From contig CAZHDI010000083.1 in the NCBI GenBank assembly GCA_964531285.1, positions 1-15,373 of the forward strand: DNA of 15,373 nucleotides, written 5' to 3'. The DNA is from CAZHDI01 sp964531285. GTDB taxonomy: Bacteria; Pseudomonadota; Alphaproteobacteria; JAJFIK01. The translations under genes were made by a program, and so were the position numbers. Below, piece after piece: positions 6,653-13,739 of this stretch; position 1 is the first letter of the stretch; each line of letters begins with the position of its first letter. Under the pieces are notes generated by a model, which made no database searches, was not told the origin of the DNA, and saw only the letters and a program-made list of their open reading frames with translations.

Positions 6653-6709
6653 CGTGACGTTCCTTTTGTTATGCGGGCCCGCGCAGGCCTGGCTCTCCTT
6701 GGGAACGCG

Positions 6710-7504
6710 TTAGAACAGCGAGTAGTGCTGACCGCCATCGATCACGATGTTCTGGCCGACGATAAACCGCGCAAGCGGGCTGCACAGAAACGCGGCCATC
6801 GGCGCAAGATCATCCGCCTCCCCCACAAATCCCGCCGGAATGTGGTTGTGCGTGATAAAGTGCTGCGCGACGACGTCGGGGACCGGTTCCAGACCGAAAG
6901 CGTCGGCATAGTCTTTCATGATCTCATTGGCCCCTTCCGTCCGGAACATGCCGGGCAGAAGGTTGTTGAGCGTGACGCCGTGTTTCGCGATCTCCCGTGA
7001 AACGCTGGCCGTATAGTTGATCAGGGCCGACCGCGCCGGCCCCGACATGAGACGCCAGATCATCGGGTTCTTGGCCGAGAAGGTCGCGATATTGACGATC
7101 CGGCCCCAGCCTTTCCCCGTCATGACGGGGATGTAGTGTCGCATGATCTCGATCGGCCCGATGAGCGTCGTTTCGATCGACTCGCGCCACATGTCGGGGG
7201 TGACTTTCAGAAAGTCGCCATTCGGAGCAGGCGGCTTGATCGTGATCGCGAGAATGTCGGGATCCGGGCAGGCGGCGAACAGGGCCTGGCGCCCTTCCTC
7301 GGTCGAGGAGTCGGCCACGATCGGCGTGACGTTTGCCCCATATTTGGACGCGATTTCGCGCGCCGCGGTTCTCAACCGCTCCTCGCGCCGCGCGGTGATG
7401 TAAAGCTCGACGCCCGCTTCGGCAAGGCGCTCGGCCGTGGCGCGCCCCATGCCCGCGCTGCCCCCGGCCATGATCGCGGTCTTACCCTTGATCTGAAGAT
7501 CCAT
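6710..7504 (-). CDS. SDR family oxidoreductase, FabG-like fold with altered active site
   Basis: A 264-residue SDR. GGSAGMGRATAERLA (about residues 14-28) is the cofactor loop, ARREERL sets likely NADP preference, and the C-terminal VGQNIVIDGGQHYS (about 249-262) is the classic SDR ending, absent from the other two SDRs here. The catalytic stretch is unusual: after GRIVNIATFSAKNP (Ser143) comes RLMSGPARSAL, so YxxxK reads SGPAR (154-158), losing both Tyr and Lys. The later NNLLPGMFRT matches a group of SDRs I recall having NAAR or similar at this point, so it looks like a known variant group rather than a damaged gene. The ATG at 7504 is supported by protein alignment although the upstream ribosome site is weak. 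It lies between the GST gene (45 bp) and the paired atypical SDRs (57 bp). A hydroxyacyl or ring-ketone substrate is inference. Confidence 0.88.
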   Translation of the reverse strand: MDLQIKGKTAIMAGGSAGMGRATAERLAEAGVELYITARREERLRTAAREIASKYGANVTPIVADSSTEEGRQALFAACPDPDILAITIKPPAPNGDFLKVTPDMWRESIETTLIGPIEIMRHYIPVMTGKGWGRIVNIATFSAKNPMIWRLMSGPARSALINYTASVSREIAKHGVTLNNLLPGMFRTEGANEIMKDYADAFGLEPVPDVVAQHFITHNHIPAGFVGEADDLAPMAAFLCSPLARFIVGQNIVIDGGQHYSLF

Positions 7505-7549
7505 CCGCTCGCCTACCTTTTTTCATATCGTCCGTGTGCGGGCCGCGGA

Positions 7550-8242
7550 TCAGGTCAAATCAATCTTCTCCGGCAGCATGCCGCTGATGAACTTGGTGCA
7601 GATCGCCAGATTTTCAGCAAAGCCCGGCCGCGTCTTCATGGCCTCGGTATGCCGGACGAGAGCGGGCCATTTGTTGGCGTCCGGAAGGCCGACAATCAGG
7701 TCCATCTGAGTCATCTGGCAGCCGACCGCGATATCCGCGACGGAATAGCGGCCACCGACAAAAAAATCTCCGCCGTCAAGGGATGCTTCGAGATAATCGA
7801 AGAGCTTGGGCAGTTGCTCGGTCCACGTTTTTTTCGCGGTTTCGATATCCGATTCCTTGCCCGCGAAACGCGGGAACAGGATGGGCCGGAACAAGCCCAT
7901 GCCCGTGGGCAAGGCCACCGCAGTGTCGGCAAATTCTTCGAACCACGCCACGCGCCCCGCTTCGAACGGGGAGGTGCCGTAGAGCCCCGCGCTCAGCTGA
8001 CCTTCAAGATAAATGCAGATGGCCGACGAGTCCGGGATGGTTCCCGGGATACCCTCGGTTCCGATCGTCTTGTCCCGGAGGACCGGAATGCGGCGGGCCG
8101 GACTGATTTCAACAAACCAGTCGGGCATATCCATGATGTTCACGTTCTCGAAGTCATAGTCCGTTCCCGTGTGGCCGAGCACCACCTGAACCTTGCGCAC
8201 AAAGGGCGAGAGCGGCATTCCGTAAACAACATAATCTGCCAT
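7550..8242 (-). CDS. Glutathione S-transferase family protein
   Basis: A 230-residue soluble GST. The N-terminal thioredoxin-like domain has YGMPLSPFVRKVQVVL (about residues 7-22), with Ser12 at the usual thiol-activating position. ARRIPVL carries the cis-Pro (Pro53), and PDSSAICIYLE (70-80) binds the gamma-glutamyl part of glutathione. The C-terminal domain has DFFVGGRYSVADIAVGCQM, the N-capping box. Length and motifs are normal. The ATG at 8242 has AGGAA eight bases upstream; an in-frame ATG at 8314 would add 24 non-conserved residues. It follows the transporter gene by 115 bp and precedes the SDR by 45 bp, so it probably belongs to the transporter operon. Likely roles are glutathione conjugation, dehalogenation, thioether or ether cleavage, or cis-trans isomerisation of a pathway intermediate; the sequence does not choose among these. 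Confidence 0.92.
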   Translation of the reverse strand: MADYVVYGMPLSPFVRKVQVVLGHTGTDYDFENVNIMDMPDWFVEISPARRIPVLRDKTIGTEGIPGTIPDSSAICIYLEGQLSAGLYGTSPFEAGRVAWFEEFADTAVALPTGMGLFRPILFPRFAGKESDIETAKKTWTEQLPKLFDYLEASLDGGDFFVGGRYSVADIAVGCQMTQMDLIVGLPDANKWPALVRHTEAMKTRPGFAENLAICTKFISGMLPEKIDLT

Positions 8243-8357
8243 GTGTCCGTTCCTGTTTTTGGCGTTGAAAGATGATCGGGGGTCTAAGGAGGATCGGCGC
8301 CCTGTATAGTCCATTCGGCGGTCTAACTGTGGGTCCCGGTCCTGGCGCCTGAAGCGG

Positions 8358-9863
8358 TCAGTTCTCGCCGCGCAACTTCCTCAAATTTTCCTCATGCGTT
8401 TCCCGGTCGATGCGATAGGTGGACACCACCGCGATCATGCTGAGCCATAGGAACAAGATCGAGGGGACGTAATATGCACCCAGGCGCCAGAGGGTCTGGT
8501 CGGACACCTCGCTCGGATCCGCGCCGGTGGGGAACTGCGCCATGGCCAGCACGAAGGACGCGGCCATGACCCCGAAGCCTTGCACGCATTTGCGGATGAA
8601 GGTCACTGACGAGGTAAAGACGCCTTCCGACCGCCGTCCGGTCTTGATTTCACTCTGTTCGACCAGATCGCCGATCATGGAGTTGAACAGAATCTGGAAG
8701 CAGATGATGAGGCCGACATCGATCACATTCGTGATCACGACAAACCAGAAGGTGAAGGCGGTTCCGTTCGGCGGCAGAACATCGATCAGGCGCAGCACGA
8801 TCGGCATCGGTGCGCCGAGGAAGGCGATGAGGCCGATGATCATCGCTCCGCGCTTTTTACCGATCGTCTTGGTAACGAGGGGGGCGAGGACGAGGCCGAT
8901 CATGGCGGCAACGAAGGTGCCCAGAAAGATCAGGCCCGTCTGAACATCCGTGAACCCCCAGAAATAGGTGAAGAAGTAGAGAGAAAGGGCGCTGGCGAGG
9001 CCGGTGCCGACCGCTCCGAAAATCGCGGCGATAAACAGCGCGACGAAGGACCGGTCCGCAAGCGTTTCGAAGATCTCTTTGAAAATGATGGGCAGCGACA
9101 TGTGCCGCGGCGGCGGCGCCTGCTTGAGGTGAACGATGCGCGCATGGGTGCCCAGAGAGGACGCAGTGATCGCGATAAAGATGACCGCCGAACCGATAAC
9201 GCCGAACAGCACATAAGCATCCGGATTGAACCGTCCATCGGGAATGGCGTCGGTGGCAAAGAATGGGAACAAAAAGAAGAACATGAGCACGGACATGGCG
9301 TTGCCGCCGGTCCAGCCGAAGAAGTATCGCAGGCTGTAAAGCGTCGTGCGCTCATCGTAGTCGGAGGTCAGATCCGGAACCAGCGCGAGGCTCGGCGTCT
9401 CGAAGAAGGTGATCGCCGTGCGGATGAGCACCGAGAACCCGAGCACATGCCAGAACAGGACCTGCTGACTTGCGCCTTCCGGCGGGTTCCACAACAAGAA
9501 GAAACTGAGTGTGACCGGAATAATCGCGGCATACATAAAGGGGTGACGCCGGCCCCAGGATGATCGTAAATTATCCGACCAGTAGCCAACGATGGGGTCA
9601 CTGAGCGCGTCGAACACCAGCGTGATCAACAGCGCAAGGCCCACAAGCCGCGCATCGAGGCCGATCACCTGGCTGTAGAACAGTAGAAGGAAGAAGTCGA
9701 AGGCGCTGGTTTTCACGCCGGAGGCCACGGCGCCGACACCGAACGACAGCTTGGTAAAGCGCGACAGCGGCGGCGGTGTGAGGCTCGATTTGTGAGCCGA
9801 CCCGTTGACCCCGCCGCTTTCAGCGGTGCCGGTCGGTCCAGAAGAGCTCGGATCCTCCACCAT
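8358..9863 (-). CDS. MFS transporter, GPH family (MelB-like) cation symporter
   Basis: A 501-residue integral membrane protein with about twelve hydrophobic segments after a hydrophilic N-terminal tail of roughly 35 residues rich in Ser, Gly and Pro. The diagnostic segment FDALSDPIVGYWSDNLRSSW followed by GRRHPF is the glycoside-pentoside-hexuronide:cation symporter signature, containing the D-x-x-x-D-P and GRRxP elements of the MelB group. EIFETLADRSFVALFI before helix 7 and LVEQSEIKTGRRSEGVF in the second half are also typical. These proteins import solutes with Na+ or H+; bacterial homologues next to catabolic genes are not limited to sugars. ATG 9863 is chosen because GGAGG lies four to five bases upstream; GTG 9881 or GTG 9860 remain possible. 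It is the first gene of the minus-strand series and is transcribed divergently from the TetR gene, so it is a prime regulatory target and probably takes up the pathway substrate. Confidence 0.93.
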   Translation of the reverse strand: MVEDPSSSGPTGTAESGGVNGSAHKSSLTPPPLSRFTKLSFGVGAVASGVKTSAFDFFLLLFYSQVIGLDARLVGLALLITLVFDALSDPIVGYWSDNLRSSWGRRHPFMYAAIIPVTLSFFLLWNPPEGASQQVLFWHVLGFSVLIRTAITFFETPSLALVPDLTSDYDERTTLYSLRYFFGWTGGNAMSVLMFFFLFPFFATDAIPDGRFNPDAYVLFGVIGSAVIFIAITASSLGTHARIVHLKQAPPPRHMSLPIIFKEIFETLADRSFVALFIAAIFGAVGTGLASALSLYFFTYFWGFTDVQTGLIFLGTFVAAMIGLVLAPLVTKTIGKKRGAMIIGLIAFLGAPMPIVLRLIDVLPPNGTAFTFWFVVITNVIDVGLIICFQILFNSMIGDLVEQSEIKTGRRSEGVFTSSVTFIRKCVQGFGVMAASFVLAMAQFPTGADPSEVSDQTLWRLGAYYVPSILFLWLSMIAVVSTYRIDRETHEENLRKLRGEN

Positions 9864-9911
9864 AAATCCTCCGGGCTGCACTTTTATGATTTATCTGCCG
9901 ACCGTATTGAA

Positions 9912-9934
9912 TTAATGAATAGCATTAGTAATGC
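9912..9934. promoter_or_regulatory. Putative TetR-type operator, copy A, with three half-sites
   Basis: TTAATGAATAGCATTAG (9912-9928) has the TAATG-N5-CATTA core shared with sites at 4163-4179 and 10605-10621. Directly overlapping it, GCATTAGTAATGC (9922-9934) is a perfect palindrome, so the region has three half-sites: TAATG 9913-9917, CATTA 9923-9927 and TAATG 9929-9933. It lies in the gap between the divergent MFS and TetR genes, ending 16 bp before the TetR ATG chosen here, and covers the -10 of the candidate MFS promoter. Autoregulation plus transporter control is the usual arrangement for TetR genes. Confidence 0.65.
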
Positions 9935-9944
9935 AAGGGTACAA
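9916..9944 (-). promoter_or_regulatory. Candidate promoter for the MFS-GST-SDR series
   Basis: Minus-strand TTGTAC (9944-9939) and TATTCA (9921-9916) are spaced by 17 bases. The -10 and most of the spacer lie within operator copy A, so a bound repressor would block RNA polymerase. The predicted leader before ATG 9863 is about 45 bases and includes the GGAGG site. Confidence 0.45.
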
Positions 9945-9950
9945 CACGAA

Positions 9951-10571
9951 ATGCGCCAGAACACAAAAGCGGCTTTGATCGGAGCAGCGGAGCGGCTGTT
10001 CGCTGAGAAGGGTCTCAGCACCGTATCCGTACGGGATATCACCCGCGCGGCCGGCGCCCGCAATGAGAGCGCGCTCCATTATCATTTCGGCGGCGTCGAG
10101 GCGCTGATCCGGGAAGTGTTCACGCACCGGTACCGGGCCATTGAGGAGGCGCGCCTGGCGCGCCTTGCCGAGTACGACGCGGCGAACACGGGCGGCGATA
10201 TCGAGGCGCTTATGGAGGTGGCCCTGGGGCCGTTGTTCGAAGCGTGCCTGGAGGAGGACGGCCGGGTCTACGCGTATTTCAACGAGCAACTCGTGAGCGA
10301 CCCGCGGTTCGATCTGGTCGAACTCGTCACGGATCTTGAACCGAGTTGCGTGTTGCTCATCCGGGAGCGCGCCCTGGTCGCCCTGAAGGCCGTACCGGAT
10401 GATGTCCTCATCCCCCGGTTGCGGCTGGGCTTTACCATCTCGATTATTCTGACGGCGGATTATGCGCGCCGGATCGATGCTGGAACCGCGCCGCCCCTCG
10501 ACGAAGCCGTTCGCGAAGCCGCGCTGTGCCTGTCCGGCTTTCTGCGTGCCGCGTCCCCCGGACAGGGCTAA
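9951..10571 (+). CDS. TetR/AcrR family transcriptional regulator
   Basis: A 206-residue regulator from ATG 9951. The N-terminal DNA-binding domain is canonical: TKAALIGAAERLFAEKGLST (residues 5-24) forms helix 1 and its turn, VSVRDITRAAGARNESALHYHFGG (25-48) the helix-turn-helix with the Y-H-F signature, then EALIREVFTHRYRA. The remainder is an all-helical ligand-binding domain that I cannot assign to a ligand class. An upstream in-frame ATG at 9915 would add 12 residues, but it lies inside the TTAATGA palindrome; since homologues usually start about ten residues before helix 1, 9951 is preferred, though its AAGGG ribosome site is 11 bases away and weak. The gene diverges from the transporter and precedes the BVMO gene. 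It probably represses both sides and its own expression through the TAATG-N5-CATTA sites, with a pathway compound as inducer (inference). Confidence 0.92.
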   Translation: MRQNTKAALIGAAERLFAEKGLSTVSVRDITRAAGARNESALHYHFGGVEALIREVFTHRYRAIEEARLARLAEYDAANTGGDIEALMEVALGPLFEACLEEDGRVYAYFNEQLVSDPRFDLVELVTDLEPSCVLLIRERALVALKAVPDDVLIPRLRLGFTISIILTADYARRIDAGTAPPLDEAVREAALCLSGFLRAASPGQG

Positions 10572-10579
10572 CACGCCGA

Positions 10580-10608
10580 TTGCGCCGCGATGCCCGACGC
10601 GATATTAA
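10580..10608 (+). promoter_or_regulatory. Candidate promoter for the BVMO-hydrolase-sulfatase block
   Basis: TTGCGC (10580-10585) and TATTAA (10603-10608) are 17 bases apart on the plus strand, just after the TetR stop at 10571. The -10 overlaps operator copy B. The implied leader to the BVMO ATG at 10752 is about 135 bases. Confidence 0.5.
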
Positions 10609-10621
10609 TGATTTTCATTAA
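10605..10621. promoter_or_regulatory. Putative TetR-type operator, copy B (perfect palindrome)
   Basis: TTAATGATTTTCATTAA is a perfect inverted repeat of two 7-base arms around TTT. It is the most symmetrical of the three TAATG-N5-CATTA sites and stands out as AT-rich in a GC-rich region. It lies between the TetR stop codon and the BVMO start and overlaps the candidate -10. The rest of the 180-bp gap (10622-10751) shows no further clear signal apart from the BVMO ribosome site. Confidence 0.68.
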
Positions 10622-10751
10622 ATCCTGAGGGCGGGGCGCTCACCCGGGCGTCCGGATCATGGGATTGCACGGTCGCCCCGCGAGGTCCGATCCGGACCTG
10701 CCGCAGGGCAGAGCCGTGCTTGGCCAAATTGCGTGGAGGCGAGGACCGGTC

Positions 10752-12572
10752 ATGAGTTCGGATAATGAGACGTCTGTGCGGGACCAAGAGCGTCTGGCCC
10801 TGAGGGCGCGCTACCGGCAGGAGCGGGACAAGAGAATCCGGTCCGACGGACCGGACCAGTATATCGAGCCGACCGGTAAATATGCCCATTTTCTCGACGA
10901 TCCCTACACGCCGAAGAAAGACCGCGCGCCGATCATCCGTGACGTGACGGTCGCCATTATCGGCGGCGGCTTTTCCGGTCTGTGCGCGGGCGCCCGTCTG
11001 AAGCAGGCCGGCGTCGATGATATCCTGATCATCGAAAGCGGCGGCGATTTCGGCGGCGTGTGGTACTGGAACCGCTATCCCGGCGCCCAGTGCGATGCCG
11101 CGTCGATGATTTACCTGCCGCTTCTGGAAGAGACAGGAACCATTCCCAGCCGGAAATATGTCCGCGCTCCGGAAATTCACGCGCATATCAAACGCATTGC
11201 CGCGACCTTCGATCTAGAGGACAAAGGTGTCTTCTCGACTGAGGTTGCGCGCATGGACTGGGACGAGGAGGCCAGCCGCTGGGTCATCCAAACCAATCGG
11301 GGCGATGTGATCCGGGCACGGTTCGTCGGTACGGGAACGGGTCCGCTCAGCCGTCCGAAACTGCCGGGCATTCCGGGGATCTACGACTTCGAGGGGCACG
11401 CCTTCCACACCAGCCGCTGGGACTATGGCTATACGGGCGGCAACGCCGAAGGCGCCCCGATGGACAAGCTCAAGGACAAGCGCGTCGGGATTATCGGGAC
11501 CGGTGCGACCGCCGTCCAGTGTATCCCGCCGTTGGGCCAGGACGCCGGCACGCTTTATGTTTTCCAACGCACGCCGTCCTCCGTGGATGTCCGGAACAAT
11601 CATGATCTCGATCCGGACTGGTTCAAGTCGTTGGAGCCGGGCTGGCAGCAGAAATGGCTGATCAATTTCGCGACGCTCCAGAGCGGCGGGTTCGCGGATG
11701 AGGACCTTGTCGACGATGGCTTCACGGAAATCGCCAAACGCATGCGCGGCCGGGTGACCGCCTATGTCAGTGAGGAGGGGGCCGAATTCACCCTCGAACT
11801 CGTGCAGAGGGCGCTTGAAGATGCCGACGACGAAAAAATGAATGAGATCCGCGCCCGGATTGAAGATGTCGTCACTGACAAGACGACGGCGGAGCATCTC
11901 AAGCCGTGGTATCGCCAGCTCTGCAAGCGGCCTTGTTTCCACGATGAGTATCTTCAGACCTTCAACCGGCCGAACGTCCATCTGGTCGACACGGACGGCA
12001 AGGGCGTGGAGCGCATCGATGCCACGGGTGTCTGGGTCGGCGGACAACACTATGAGCTGGATTGTTTGATCTTTGCATCCGGATTCGAGTTGAGCTTGGA
12101 TCAAAGCCGGCGGGCCGGCTATGAAACCTATGGCCGGGACGGCCAGGCGCTGAATGAGTACTGGTCCGAGGGCATGCGCACCATGCACGGCATGCATGTC
12201 CGTGGCTTTCCCAATCTCTTTATCAACAGCATTGCCCAGGGCGCGTTGTTCCTGGCCAATGTCACCCATAATCTGAGCGAGTCCGGGACCACCATGGCCT
12301 CCGTCATCCGCCATGCCCTCGATCGCGGCGCCGAGCAGGTGGAGGTGACGGCACAGGCCGAGGAGGCGTGGGTCAAGCTGATGGAGACGAGCCGGGGCTC
12401 GGCCATGAGCAATCCGGATTGTACGCCGGGTTTTTACAATAATGAGGGGCATCCCGTCGGGCGGCGGGAGCGCCGGAACGGCGGCAGTTATCCGGACGGG
12501 CCCGTGGCATTCTTCGAGTTTATCGATGGCTGGCGGAGTTCAGGCACCTTTGAGGGGCTGGAGTTCCGCTAA
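10752..12572 (+). CDS. Baeyer-Villiger monooxygenase, FAD/NADPH-dependent
   Basis: A 606-residue class B flavoprotein monooxygenase, expected to convert a ketone to an ester or lactone with O2 and NADPH. A long N-terminal arm (RARYRQERDKRIRSDGPDQY, residues 18-37) is typical of the larger BVMOs such as the cyclopentadecanone and steroid-ketone group. The FAD Rossmann motif AIIGGGFSGLCAG is at about 68-80, and FGGVWYWNRYPGAQCD at about 100-115. The family fingerprint F-x-G-x-x-x-H-x-x-x-W is FEGHAFHTSRWD at 213-224, with Asp rather than Pro last, an accepted variant. The NADPH Rossmann motif GIIGTGATAVQ is at about 246-256, and GFPNLF lies near the C-terminus. ATG 10752 has GAGGA six bases upstream; an in-frame ATG at 10659 would add 31 poorly conserved residues. 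It is followed by a hydrolase after 68 bp. A bulky cyclic ketone is the likely substrate, but regiochemistry and identity cannot be read from sequence. Confidence 0.94.
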   Translation: MSSDNETSVRDQERLALRARYRQERDKRIRSDGPDQYIEPTGKYAHFLDDPYTPKKDRAPIIRDVTVAIIGGGFSGLCAGARLKQAGVDDILIIESGGDFGGVWYWNRYPGAQCDAASMIYLPLLEETGTIPSRKYVRAPEIHAHIKRIAATFDLEDKGVFSTEVARMDWDEEASRWVIQTNRGDVIRARFVGTGTGPLSRPKLPGIPGIYDFEGHAFHTSRWDYGYTGGNAEGAPMDKLKDKRVGIIGTGATAVQCIPPLGQDAGTLYVFQRTPSSVDVRNNHDLDPDWFKSLEPGWQQKWLINFATLQSGGFADEDLVDDGFTEIAKRMRGRVTAYVSEEGAEFTLELVQRALEDADDEKMNEIRARIEDVVTDKTTAEHLKPWYRQLCKRPCFHDEYLQTFNRPNVHLVDTDGKGVERIDATGVWVGGQHYELDCLIFASGFELSLDQSRRAGYETYGRDGQALNEYWSEGMRTMHGMHVRGFPNLFINSIAQGALFLANVTHNLSESGTTMASVIRHALDRGAEQVEVTAQAEEAWVKLMETSRGSAMSNPDCTPGFYNNEGHPVGRRERRNGGSYPDGPVAFFEFIDGWRSSGTFEGLEFR

Positions 12573-12640
12573 GGGTAATGGCCTTCATAGAGGGCGAATC
12601 GGATCAGAAAGCGCAGGCAAGAGAACGGGGAGTTGAGAAA

Positions 12641-13669
12641 ATGATGCGTATACTGTTGGGTCTATTGGCAGTGATCGTGCTCGCAGGCGTCGTTGTCGTT
12701 TTCGCGATCACCCGTGAGGGTCCCCTGGTCACGCCGGACGGCGAGGGGACGGTGACGGTGGCCTCAGGCACATTCGAAGCCTTTCCGCTCCCCGATTATG
12801 CCGCGAAGTTCGTCACCGATGACTATAAGAGCTACTTCATCGAGGTGGAGCCGGGCATCAAGATCCATGTTCTGGAAGTCGGATCGGGTTACCCGGTGTA
12901 TCTTGCGCACGGCAACCCGACCAACGGGTTTCTCTACCGCAAGGTGGCCGCGGAACTGCCGACGGACCGCCTGCGGCTGATCATGCCGACCCTGGTCGGG
13001 CTCGGCTTTTCCACAAAGATCCCGGCCAGTCAGCATACAATGGAAAGCCACATCCGCTGGATGAACACGGCGCTGGAGCGTCTCGATCTCGGCGAACTCG
13101 TCTATGTCGGTCAGGACTGGGGCGGCGGCGTCGGCATGGGCGCGCTGGCTCTGTCTCCCGAGTTGATGAAAGGCGCGGTGATCCTCAACACCGGGTTCAA
13201 TGCCCCGACGGAACGCGTCAGCCTATCGAGAGCCCACGATATCGCCAAGACGCCGATCCTTGGTGAACTTCTCATCGAGAATCTGAATTCGCTGTTCGAC
13301 CGTCTCGATGAGGCTCAAGGGGACCCGGCGTCCATGCCGCCCGAGGTGCGTGAGCTTTATGGCCGCCCCGTTCTGGAAAGCGGCAATGCCAAAGCGCCTC
13401 TGGCCATGATGCGCATGGTTCCTTACGATCCGAATGAACCCAGTTCGGCGGAGTTCAGAAAGATTGAGGCGTATATCGAGGGGCTGGACATTCCGGTCGA
13501 AATCGTCTGGGGCTTGAATGATCCGATCGTCGGGCGGCTTCTGGACAGGATGGTTCAGAACTTCCCGAACGCCCGTGTTACCGAGACCGAGGCGGGGCAC
13601 TTCCTCCAAGAGGAGGTGCCCGTCGAGATCGCTGAGGCCGTGTTGCGCGTTGTCGATCAGGTTCAATAG
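12641..13669 (+). CDS. Membrane-anchored alpha/beta hydrolase, haloalkane dehalogenase/epoxide hydrolase-like
   Basis: A 342-residue protein with an uncleaved-looking N-terminal helix (ILLGLLAVIVLAGVVVVFAI, residues 4-23), which should hold it in the inner membrane with the catalytic domain in the periplasm. The alpha/beta hydrolase core has HGNPTNGFLYRKV (90-102), the nucleophile elbow VGQDWGGGVG (156-165) with Asp159 rather than Ser, WGLNDPIVG (290-298) with Asp294, and AGHFLQEEVP (318-327) with His320. An Asp nucleophile points to dehalogenases or epoxide hydrolases, not ordinary esterases. Asn92 after HG and Trp160 after the nucleophile match the halide-binding pair of haloalkane dehalogenases; with an Asp acid after strand 7, the pentad fits the HLD-III pattern. 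ATG 12641 is chosen at the start of the membrane helix, with GGGGAG upstream; 12578 would add 21 charged residues. A lactone hydrolase role after the BVMO is tempting but chemically less expected. Confidence 0.87.
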   Translation: MMRILLGLLAVIVLAGVVVVFAITREGPLVTPDGEGTVTVASGTFEAFPLPDYAAKFVTDDYKSYFIEVEPGIKIHVLEVGSGYPVYLAHGNPTNGFLYRKVAAELPTDRLRLIMPTLVGLGFSTKIPASQHTMESHIRWMNTALERLDLGELVYVGQDWGGGVGMGALALSPELMKGAVILNTGFNAPTERVSLSRAHDIAKTPILGELLIENLNSLFDRLDEAQGDPASMPPEVRELYGRPVLESGNAKAPLAMMRMVPYDPNEPSSAEFRKIEAYIEGLDIPVEIVWGLNDPIVGRLLDRMVQNFPNARVTETEAGHFLQEEVPVEIAEAVLRVVDQVQ

Positions 13670-13739
13670 AGCCGCACTCTTAAGGCGTATAAGAATGGCA
13701 AAGCCGGTCGGGGCCGGTGCGTAAAGGGGGATGACGGTC

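Noticed and set aside
7136..8275. A 379-codon plus-strand open frame across the GST and SDR genes
   Set aside because: The translation is Arg/Gly/Asp-rich without recognisable domains and lies opposite two well-supported minus-strand genes.
8243..8357. Repeated TTAGACC and GGCGCC words between the transporter and GST genes
   Set aside because: The words are short, their spacing does not fit a promoter or a stable hairpin, and GGCGCC is expected often in GC-rich DNA.
11214..12452. A 412-codon minus-strand open frame opposite the BVMO
   Set aside because: Antisense shadow; the plus strand carries complete BVMO motifs across the same bases.
13670..13739. GGTCGGGGCCGG-rich gap before the sulfatase as a possible terminator
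   Set aside because: No arms of useful length pair and no T-run follows; it reads as an ordinary intercistronic gap with a ribosome site.
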